Source: Paenirhodobacter enshiensis (GTDB lineage Bacteria > Pseudomonadota > Alphaproteobacteria > Rhodobacterales > Rhodobacteraceae). Taken from it: DNA of 64,000 nt. The stretch's first letter is position 1. The number at the start of each line of letters is the position of its first letter. Below are positions 32,420 to 40,938 of the stretch, piece by piece. Both the position numbers and the translations under genes were made by a program. Location: positions 1 to 64,000 of the forward strand of contig NZ_JFZB01000003.1 of the NCBI RefSeq assembly GCF_000740785.1, in the 5' to 3' direction. The notes below the pieces were generated by a model. It was not told where the DNA came from and did not search any database. It saw only the letters and a program-made list of their open reading frames with translations.

Positions 32420-34526
32420 AGCCCGCCCGACGCCGCCGTCCGCGCCCCTCGACCAGCCATGCCGCGACCATCAGCCCGGCGGCCAGCGCCAGCCATCCCC
32501 AGTCGGGCAGCACCGGATCGACGCCAATCCCCCCGACGTCCGAGGCTCCGCGCGGCGTGATCCCGATCCAGCCCGGCCCCGCCGCGCTGCGCCCCTCGCG
32601 CACCGCGATCAGCCGCGGCAGCCCGTCCTCGAGCCGGCTCACCCCGCCATGCGAGGCCGCGATCACCCCGGCCAGCGGCGTTGCATCGGCGACGGTGCGC
32701 TCGAACTCGCGCGGGCTCGCCGGGCCGACGGCCACGACACGGCGCAGATCGTCCTGCGCCAGCCGGTAAAGCCCGGCCTCCGGCGCATCGAAGACCGTGA
32801 CATGGCGGCCCGGTCCGGCATCGGTCATCGTCAGGGCGGTCTTCGTGCCATCGGGCCGCGTCACCTCCAAAGGCCCGACCGCCGGTGCCATGCTGCGCCG
32901 CGTCACGGTGACCTGCTGGCTGCCCGGCGCGACCTCGGCGGTCAGCGCCTCTTCCTCCAGCTCCGGCTCCTTCATGTCCCAATGCGCGATCCGGCGCAGC
33001 AGTTCGAGCTGCGGCCCCCCGCCCTCGAAGCCGCGATCCCACAGCCAGGCCTGATCCGAGGCAAGCAACGCCACCCGCCCCTTTCCCTCATGCGACAGCA
33101 CCAGAAGCGGCGCACCGCGCGCGCCGGTCATCACCACCTCGCCGCGGGTGTCGGTCAGCTCGACCTGACGCAGCCAGCGACCCCAGTGACTGGCGCCCGG
33201 CACCTCGCTCGCCCCCTCGGGCGCGGGCGCGCCCTGCAGGCCGGCAGTCACCGGATGGCGCAACCCGGCCTCGGTCGGGCGGGGCAGGAACGGAGCGGAC
33301 AGCACCTTGCCGGTCGGCCGTCCGGGGATCACCGGGCCAAGCTCGGTGCGCGCGAGGCTCTCGACGGTCGCGAACTCGGGCCCCGCCGAAACCAGCAGCG
33401 CCCCGCCATTCTCGACATACCGGCGGATGTTGCGGAAATACGAGACCGGCAGAATGCCGCGCTCGGCATAGCGGTCGAAGATGATCAGGTCGAACTGGTC
33501 GATCTTGTCGACGAACAGTTCCCGCGTCGGGAAGGCGATCAGCGCCAGCTCCGAGGTCGGCGTGCCGTCCTGCTTCTCGGGCGGGCGCAGGATGGTGAAA
33601 TGCACCAGATCGACGCCGGCATCGGATTTCAGCAGGTTGCGCCAGGTGCGTTCGCCCGCATAGGGCTCGCCCGAGACCAGCAGCACCCGCAGCCGGTCGC
33701 GCACGCCATTGATCTGGACGACGGCGGAATTGTTGCGCGCGGTCAGCTCTCCCTGCGCCGCGGGAACCGAGAACTGCACCACATTCTGCCCGCCGTGATC
33801 GAGGGTCAGCGGCATCTCCAGATCCTCGCCCACCTTGACCGTGTAGGTGACGGGATCGGCACCGTCGACGGCGATGTTCAGCTCGGCCGTCTGCCCGGCC
33901 GAGGCGGGCACGCGCCCCTCGTCCGCGATGCGCAGGCGGATCTTCGTCTCTTCGCCGATGATGCCGAAGGCGGGGGCCGAGGAGATCACCAGCCGCCGGT
34001 CCCAGTCGCTCGCATGGCCGGTCAGCAGCAGGTGCACCGGCGCCGGGAAGGCCGGGGCCGCATCCGCGTCATGGGCCTCGCCGTCGCTGACCACCAGCGC
34101 CCCGGCGATGCGGGCGCGCGGCTCGGAGGCCAGCGCATCGGCCAGCGCCGCCCCGATCCGCGTGCCGCTGTCGCCCGGCCCGTCGGGCACCGTGATGCGG
34201 CGCAGCTCCGTATTGGGCAGAGCGGCGACGGCCGCACTCAGCCCGGCAACGGCACTGTCGGTCTGCGCGCCCCGGTCCGACAGCTGCTGCGAGGCGCTTC
34301 TGTCGTCGATCAGGAACACGATGTCCGACAAGGGCGTGCGCGCCTCGCGTTGCAGCATGGGCCCGGCGAGCGCCACCACCAGCACCGCCGCAGCGAGCGC
34401 GCGCAGCACCCATCCGCCAAGCCGCTTCCACGCCGCCAGCGCGATCGCCAGCACCGCAAGAACCGCGAGAACCCGGATCGCGTCCATCCCGATCAGCGGC
34501 GCCCAGATCACGCTCAGCCCGTTCAT
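32418..34526 (-). CDS. Large membrane protein with glutamine-amidotransferase-like and VWA-like regions
   Basis: A 702-residue protein, last gene of a MoxR-DUF58-DUF4159 operon. Two N-terminal helices (about 15-33 and 40-57) and one at the C-terminus (about 672-690) bracket a long extracytoplasmic part. DIVFLIDDRSASQQ near residue 68 resembles a VWA-type fold start, and VLLVSGEPYAGERTWRN near 283 with FDLIIFDRYAERGILP near 345 resembles the amidotransferase-like module of this family. No catalytic Cys-His-Glu triad is apparent, so it is probably not an active amidotransferase. Overlaps the DUF4159 gene by 4 bp. Confidence 0.78.
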   Translation of the reverse strand: MNGLSVIWAPLIGMDAIRVLAVLAVLAIALAAWKRLGGWVLRALAAAVLVVALAGPMLQREARTPLSDIVFLIDDRSASQQLSDRGAQTDSAVAGLSAAVAALPNTELRRITVPDGPGDSGTRIGAALADALASEPRARIAGALVVSDGEAHDADAAPAFPAPVHLLLTGHASDWDRRLVISSAPAFGIIGEETKIRLRIADEGRVPASAGQTAELNIAVDGADPVTYTVKVGEDLEMPLTLDHGGQNVVQFSVPAAQGELTARNNSAVVQINGVRDRLRVLLVSGEPYAGERTWRNLLKSDAGVDLVHFTILRPPEKQDGTPTSELALIAFPTRELFVDKIDQFDLIIFDRYAERGILPVSYFRNIRRYVENGGALLVSAGPEFATVESLARTELGPVIPGRPTGKVLSAPFLPRPTEAGLRHPVTAGLQGAPAPEGASEVPGASHWGRWLRQVELTDTRGEVVMTGARGAPLLVLSHEGKGRVALLASDQAWLWDRGFEGGGPQLELLRRIAHWDMKEPELEEEALTAEVAPGSQQVTVTRRSMAPAVGPLEVTRPDGTKTALTMTDAGPGRHVTVFDAPEAGLYRLAQDDLRRVVAVGPASPREFERTVADATPLAGVIAASHGGVSRLEDGLPRLIAVREGRSAAGPGWIGITPRGASDVGGIGVDPVLPDWGWLALAAGLMVAAWLVEGRGRRRRAG

Positions 34527-37276
34527 TGTCCGAGCCTTTCCAGAAGCGCCGGCACATGCACCTGATCGGATTTGTAATTCCCGGTCAGCACATGCATCAC
34601 CAGATTGATGCCGAAGCGGAAGGCGACCTCGCGCTGACGCTCGCCGGCGGAACCAGAGCCCACCGGAAACATCGGCGAACCGTCATCGTTCACCGCCCAG
34701 GCCGAGGCCCAGTCATTGCCGCCGATCACCACCGGCGTCACCCCGTCCGTCAGATTGCGAAACGGCATCCCCTCGGCCTGTTCGGCATCGGGGGCGGGCG
34801 CCTCGACCCAGATCGGGCCGTCGTAGCGGCCGGGGAAATCCTGGATCAGATAGAAGGTGCGGGTCAGCACATGGTCGGACGGGATCTGCGCGAGCGGCGG
34901 GATCTCCAGCGGCGCCGCGATGGCCTGCAACTGACGGCCCGCGTCCGAGGCCGCCCCCTCCGCCTCGGTCAGATCGGCGTCGCGGGTATCGAACAGGATC
35001 ATGCCGCCCGCCCGCAGGAAACGATTGAGGCGCAGATATTCCTCGGGCGTCGGCGCCGGGGTCAGCGCGGTGACCGGCCAGTAAAGCAGGGTGAACAGCG
35101 CCAGATCGTCACTCGCAAGGTCGATGCGCATCGGCGCGCCGGGCTCGACCGTGGTGCGCTCGGCCAGCATCTGGCCAAGGCCCTTGAGGCCCGCCTCGGC
35201 GATGCGGTCGACCTGATCGTCGCCCGAGGGGATATAGCCCAGCACCACATCGGACGCGGCGGCGACCGCCCGGTCGATGGGCATCGCGGTCTCGGCCGCG
35301 CGCGCCGCCGGGGCCGGAACGGCCAGCCCCACGGCAAGCGCAGCGACCGCAAGCCCCGCGACCGCCCGTCCGCGCAGCTTGCCCCCGACCCAAAGCGCCG
35401 CGACGACATCGAGAAGCGCGAGCAGCAGCGCCAGCGCGAGTGCCCCGCCCTTAAGCGGCATCGGCCGGACCGTGGCACCGGCCTCGATCTCCGCCCCGGC
35501 GGGCCAGACGGCGGGCGTCAGATCGCGCCCCTTCGCCAGCGCGTCGAGCGCGACGGAACGGTTGCCCGCGGTATAGATGCCGGGCGGCAGATCGGGGCCG
35601 GGCTGGCCTTTCGCAAGCTCCGCCCCCGGCACGGCGGCATGGGCCTCGGTCGCGGACAACCGGCCGAACCCGTCGAGGAGCCGCACCGGAACCCAGGATT
35701 GCCCGGCGAGGTCCGCGGCCCCCGGCACCGCGCCCCCGGCCGAGGCCACAAGCCGCGCCAGCATCTGCGGAAACAGCCCCGAAAGCGGCAGGTTCGACCA
35801 ATCCGCATTGGCCGAGACGTGGAACAGCACCACCTCGCCCTTGCCGAGCGATGCCCGCGTGACCAGCGGCGTGCCGTCGGCCAGCGCCGCGACGGTCTGG
35901 GCGGCAAGGTCGGGGCCGGGCTCGGCCATGACCTGCTCGGAAACGGTGACATCTTGCGGGATCGTCAGCCCGGCGAAGGGCGATCCGGGCGGGAACGGCG
36001 CGAGACGGCGCGGCTCTCCCCAGGCCATCGTCCCCCCGACCGAGCGCCCGCCCTGCCGCAGCGCCACCGGCAACAGCGGATCGCCCGCGGTATCGGTCGC
36101 GGCCAGTCGCGGCCCGGCGAAGCGGATCAGCACCCCGCCCTGCGCCACCCATTTCAGCACCTCGACCCGTTCGGCCACGGTGCCGACATCGGCGAGCACG
36201 ATGGCATCGGGCCGCGCGATCAGCGCATCGCCGAGCGTGCCGCCGATCAGATCCGCGGTGGGCGAGAGCGCCTCGCGCAGGTAATGCAGCGGCGACAGCA
36301 GCGCGAGACCCTCGCGCGCCGCACCACCGCCCGCGATCAGCGCCACCTTGCGCCGGCGCAGCGTATCGTCGGCCAGCGCCACTGCGCCCGCGCTCGTGGT
36401 GCCGTCGAGCGTGAAGCGGGTCACGCGGTTGCGCAGCTCGGCCGGCAGGTCGAACAGCGCCTCGCCGGTCTTCGCGTCCGCAAGGTCGACCGTGGCGCGG
36501 GCCAGCTCGCGCATCGTGCCCGTGGGATCGGGGCCTTCCGCCAGAACATCATAACGCCCCGTCGCAGGGGCGGAGAGGATCAGCGGCACGCTCACCCCCC
36601 GGTCGGCGATCTGCGGTCGGCCAAGTGCGGCGACGGGGCGTGCGGGTTGCCAGACGCTCAGCCGCCCGCGGGCCTCAAGCGCAGCGGCCAGCGCCCCCCG
36701 CCCCGGCCGGTCGAGCCCGTCAGACAGCCACAGCGTGTCGAATTTCCCCTCGGGCAGCAGCCGGGCGGGATCGGTCATCGCAGGCTCCCACGCGGCCGGA
36801 CGCAGCGCCGGCAGTCCGCGCGCCAGCGTCGCGGCATCGCTGAACGCGGGCGGCGCCGGCGGCGGCGCGCTGAGCACGACGAGCGCCACCGGACGGCCCG
36901 CGGCGCTTGCGGCATTCAACGCCTCGCGGATGCGCGCCATGCGGCCCGACCAGTCGCGGGCCGAAGCCCAACTGCCATCCTCGACGATCAGCAAGGGCCC
37001 GGTCGCGGGCACCGACGGGCGCGGGTTCAGCACCGGCCCGGCGAAGCCCACGATCGCCGCGGCCAGCGCCAGCATGCGCAGCAGCAACAGCCACCACGGC
37101 GTGCGCTCGGCCTGCGCGTCGGTGTCGTCGAGCCCGAGGAGCAGCACCACGCCCGGAAACCGGCGCCGCACCGGCGCGGGAGGCGTCGCGCGCAACAGAA
37201 ACCACAGCACCGGCAGCGCGGCGAGCGCAGCCAGAAGCCAGGGCGCGGTGAACCCGAGCGGGCCGAGAACCAGCAT
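34523..37276 (-). CDS. BatA-like/DUF4159 membrane protein
   Basis: A 917-residue protein. The N-terminal BatA-type region has two helices (about 5-25 and 55-75; FTAPWLLAALAALPVLWFLL). A long middle region follows, then two helices near 625-665, and a DUF4159 domain occupies about the last 240 residues (VVLGYIPSGDDQVDR, AGGMILFDTRDAD, DHVLTRTFYLIQDFPGRYDG). The start ATG overlaps the DUF58 stop by one base (TAATG). Function unknown; this operon type is common in alphaproteobacteria and linked by analogy to MoxR-assisted assembly at the envelope. Confidence 0.85.
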   Translation of the reverse strand: MLVLGPLGFTAPWLLAALAALPVLWFLLRATPPAPVRRRFPGVVLLLGLDDTDAQAERTPWWLLLLRMLALAAAIVGFAGPVLNPRPSVPATGPLLIVEDGSWASARDWSGRMARIREALNAASAAGRPVALVVLSAPPPAPPAFSDAATLARGLPALRPAAWEPAMTDPARLLPEGKFDTLWLSDGLDRPGRGALAAALEARGRLSVWQPARPVAALGRPQIADRGVSVPLILSAPATGRYDVLAEGPDPTGTMRELARATVDLADAKTGEALFDLPAELRNRVTRFTLDGTTSAGAVALADDTLRRRKVALIAGGGAAREGLALLSPLHYLREALSPTADLIGGTLGDALIARPDAIVLADVGTVAERVEVLKWVAQGGVLIRFAGPRLAATDTAGDPLLPVALRQGGRSVGGTMAWGEPRRLAPFPPGSPFAGLTIPQDVTVSEQVMAEPGPDLAAQTVAALADGTPLVTRASLGKGEVVLFHVSANADWSNLPLSGLFPQMLARLVASAGGAVPGAADLAGQSWVPVRLLDGFGRLSATEAHAAVPGAELAKGQPGPDLPPGIYTAGNRSVALDALAKGRDLTPAVWPAGAEIEAGATVRPMPLKGGALALALLLALLDVVAALWVGGKLRGRAVAGLAVAALAVGLAVPAPAARAAETAMPIDRAVAAASDVVLGYIPSGDDQVDRIAEAGLKGLGQMLAERTTVEPGAPMRIDLASDDLALFTLLYWPVTALTPAPTPEEYLRLNRFLRAGGMILFDTRDADLTEAEGAASDAGRQLQAIAAPLEIPPLAQIPSDHVLTRTFYLIQDFPGRYDGPIWVEAPAPDAEQAEGMPFRNLTDGVTPVVIGGNDWASAWAVNDDGSPMFPVGSGSAGERQREVAFRFGINLVMHVLTGNYKSDQVHVPALLERLGQ

Positions 37277-38180
37277 TACACGCCCCGCTCCAGCGCCGCG
37301 TGCAGCCACAGCAGCGCCGATTGCGGCGCCGCGTCGGTGCGGTGGGTCGAGAACTGCCAGCCCGCATTCATCGCCGCGCGCGACAGCCGCTCGCGCCGCT
37401 CGGCCAGCCGGTCGAGGTAGCGCGCGCGCAGGTCGCGGGCCTCGCGGGTCTCGAACCGCAGCCCGCCCGACATCGCCTCGAACACGGTGCGGCCGTCATA
37501 AGGGAAGTCTTCCTCGGCCGGGTCGAGGATCTGCAACAGCACGCCTTGCACCCCACGCCCCGAGAGCATGGCCAGCGCCGCCTCGACCGGGGCGGGATCG
37601 GACAGGAAATCCGACAGGAACACCGCGCGCGAATGGGCCGCGATCACCGCGGGTTCGGGGGCCGAGGTCTCGGGCACCGGCGCGCCTTGCGTCATCGTGC
37701 GGGCCAGGAGCCCGGCAAGCGTCATCAGCTGCGCCCGGCCGGGGCGCGCCGGGGCGCCGGGCTGGGCCAGCCCCACCCGCTCGCCCGCGCGGATCGCCAG
37801 CACCGCGAGCGCGAGCGCCAGAAGCCGCGCCCGCGCCGCCTTCTCGGGCCTTCCGGGGGCCGCGCTGAACCGCATCGAGGCCGCATCGTCCGCCCACAGA
37901 TACAGCGCCTGCGCCACCTGCCATTCGCGGTCGCGCACATAGGCCGCATCCGAGCGCGCCGAGCGCCGCCAGTCGATCATGCGCGCCGGATCGCCGGGCT
38001 GGGCCAGACGGTATTGCCAAAAGTCGTCGCCCGCCCCCGGACGGCGGCGGCCATGGCCGCCCATGCGCACGGTTTCGGCAAGCTGTCGGGCCGCGACGAG
38101 CAGCGCGGGCAGCGCCCCCGCCCCCGCCTCATAGGCCCGCCGGCGCAGATCTAGCGCCGCGCGATGACGCGCCAGAGGTG

Positions 38181-38184
<4 letters not shown>
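37276..38184 (-). CDS. DUF58 domain protein
   Basis: A 302-residue protein with the DUF58 hallmark: FWQYRLAQPGDPARMIDWRRSARSD near residues 55-79 (positions cited; core DWRRSARS) followed by a VWA-like fold. No membrane helices are evident. The GTG start overlaps the MoxR stop (GTGA), so it is translated with its ATPase partner. DUF58 proteins usually act together with MoxR ATPases. Confidence 0.9.
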
Positions 38185-39197
<1,013 letters not shown>

Positions 39198-39266
39198 GAC
39201 GAAGCTCCTCTGGCGCTGTATGCTCGCCCCAGTGATACCCGTCCCCGATCCGATGGCAAAGAGCGC

Positions 39267-39902
39267 ATGACAGCAGATGACGAAACGCAGGGCGAAATGC
39301 CCGGGGCCGTGAAGCGATCTGCCCCGATGCAGGCAGATCCGGCCGCAACGGCGACCGCTGAGGGGCTGGCCGCCGCCGCCGGCCGCGCCGCGCGCAAGGG
39401 GCCGCCGCCGGTGCATCTGTGGAACCCGCCGTTCTGCGGTGACATCGACATGGAGATCCGCCGCGACGGAAGCTGGTTCTACCTCGGCACGCCGATCGGG
39501 CGCGAGGGGCTGGTGCGACTGTTCGCCTCGATCCTGAAGCTGGAGGATGGCAAGTATTTCCTGGTGACGCCGGTCGAGAAAGTCGGCATCCGGGTCGAGG
39601 ACGCGCCCTTCGTCGCGACCGACGTGACGGCCGCGGACGGCACGCTGACCTTCACCACCAATGTGGGCGACAGCGTGACGGCCGATGCCGATCACCCGAT
39701 CCGGGTGGAATACAGCCCCGACGGCACGCCCCGGCCCTATGTGATGGTGCGCCGTGGCCTTGAGGCGCTGATCGACCGCAAGACCTTTTACCGGCTGGCC
39801 GAGATCGCCACCCCGGCCGAATGGCAGGGCGAGGCGTGGCTCGGCCTGACTTCGGCCGGCGAATTCTTCCCGCTGATCCCGATGCGCGAGATGCCCGCAT
39901 GA
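39267..39902 (+). CDS. DUF1285 family protein
   Basis: A 211-residue protein. After a low-complexity N-terminus (about 1-45) it has PPVHLWNPPFCGDIDMEIRR and the WFYLGTPIGREGLVRLFASIL segment near 70, the DUF1285 signature. No catalytic motif is known. It is divergent from moxR across 69 bp, an arrangement that hints at shared control. The stop codon falls inside a 15-bp tandem repeat. Confidence 0.88.
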   Translation: MTADDETQGEMPGAVKRSAPMQADPAATATAEGLAAAAGRAARKGPPPVHLWNPPFCGDIDMEIRRDGSWFYLGTPIGREGLVRLFASILKLEDGKYFLVTPVEKVGIRVEDAPFVATDVTAADGTLTFTTNVGDSVTADADHPIRVEYSPDGTPRPYVMVRRGLEALIDRKTFYRLAEIATPAEWQGEAWLGLTSAGEFFPLIPMREMPA

Positions 39903-39951
39903 ACTGCCCCCGTGTGAACTGGCCCCGTGTGAACTGGCCCGCATGAACTGG
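39897..39951 (+). repeat. Tandem 15-bp repeat at the end of the DUF1285 gene
   Basis: Units GCATGAACTGCCCCC, GTGTGAACTGGCCCC, GTGTGAACTGGCCC and GCATGAACTGG follow each other, about 3.7 copies. The first unit contains the DUF1285 stop codon, and each later unit repeats an ATGA/GTGA. Confidence 0.85.
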
Positions 39952-39998
39952 ACGGTTCAGTCCGGGCAGGGTATGGCGGGAGCAAAAGAGGGCATTCG

Positions 39999-40802
39999 AT
40001 GAAACAGGTCATCTGCATCAACTGGGGCACGAAATACGGCCCTCCGTTCATCAATCGCCTGTATGCGATGGTGGCGCGCAACATCACGCCGCCGTTCCGC
40101 TTCACCTGCTTCACCGACAATTTCGCCGGCATCCGCCCCGAGGTCGACTGCCAGCCGCTGCCCGAGATCCCGGTCGAGATCCCGAAGACCAAGCGCGGCA
40201 TCTGGCCGAAGGCGCGGCTGTGGGGGCCGAAACTCGGCGATCTGACGGGGAATGTGCTGTTCCTCGACCTGGATCTGATCGTGACCGGATCGCTCGACGA
40301 TCTGTTCAGCTATGGCGATCCCGATCAGGTGATCCTGTCGCGCAACCCGGCCAAACCGTTCGAGCGGATCGGGCAGACCTCGTGCTTCCGCTTCCCGGTG
40401 GGCAAGCTCGCGCCGATGCAGGAGATCTTCATCGCCAACCCGCTGCAGGTGGCGACGGAATATGTCTGGGAACAGCGCTTCGTCACCCGCAACGCGCCGG
40501 GCGGGATCGACCTGTTCCCGCGCGACTGGGTGCAGCATTTCCGCTATCAGTGCCTGCCGACCTTCCCGCTGAACTGGGTGATGGCGCCGCGGCTGAAGCG
40601 CGATACCCGCGTGGTGATCTTCCCGGGCGGGGTCTATCCCGAGGTGGCGATCAAGGGCGGATGGGTCGGCCGCGAGGGATTTACCCTGGCCGATCATCTG
40701 CGCAACATCCCGAACCGGCCGGAAAAGGAAGGCTCGCTGTGGCGCTATCTGCGCCATTTCACCAAGCCGGCCGCCTGGGCGGCCGAGGCCTGGCGGGAAT
40801 AG
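39999..40802 (+). CDS. Putative glycosyltransferase (GT-A fold, DxD motif)
   Basis: A 267-residue soluble protein. It opens KQVICINWGTKYGPPFINRL, has CFTDN near residue 37 and the metal/nucleotide-sugar motif NVLFLDLDLIVTGSLDDLF near 85, similar in pattern to GT8-like enzymes. A conserved-looking IFPGGVYPE lies near 210. The substrate is unknown. It stands alone between DUF1285 and polA, with repeat copy D after it. Confidence 0.7.
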   Translation: MKQVICINWGTKYGPPFINRLYAMVARNITPPFRFTCFTDNFAGIRPEVDCQPLPEIPVEIPKTKRGIWPKARLWGPKLGDLTGNVLFLDLDLIVTGSLDDLFSYGDPDQVILSRNPAKPFERIGQTSCFRFPVGKLAPMQEIFIANPLQVATEYVWEQRFVTRNAPGGIDLFPRDWVQHFRYQCLPTFPLNWVMAPRLKRDTRVVIFPGGVYPEVAIKGGWVGREGFTLADHLRNIPNRPEKEGSLWRYLRHFTKPAAWAAEAWRE

Positions 40803-40837
40803 TCTGCCCGGCCCTGAGGCCCGATTCTGAGGACAGA

Positions 40838-40901
40838 GGGGGCTCTGCCCCCGCCGCGGCTGCGCCGCAGCCCCCCGGGATATTTGAGGAAAGCCGAAAG
40901 A
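40838..40901 (-). repeat. Intergenic GC-rich repeat, copy D
   Basis: On the plus strand GGGGGCTCTGCCCCC is followed by a GCGGCTGCGCCGC dyad, the core CCCCCCGGGATATTTGAGG and CCGAAAG. It lies directly after the glycosyltransferase gene and before the convergent polA end. Confidence 0.85.
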
Positions 40902-40938
40902 GAAGGGGCCGCGTGCGAGGGGCCGGGGCCGGGCGTCG

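Noticed and set aside
32418-34526. Active glutamine amidotransferase assignment
   Set aside because: The protein resembles the family module in fold pattern, but I see no catalytic Cys-His-Glu triad, so only an amidotransferase-like label is justified.
34526-37420. Plus-strand open frame of 964 codons
   Set aside because: Antisense to the BatA/DUF4159 gene; composition Arg/Gln/His-rich without motifs.
39897-39951. Tandem repeats considered as a CRISPR remnant
   Set aside because: Units are 15 bp, directly adjacent and without unique spacers, and no cas gene is present.
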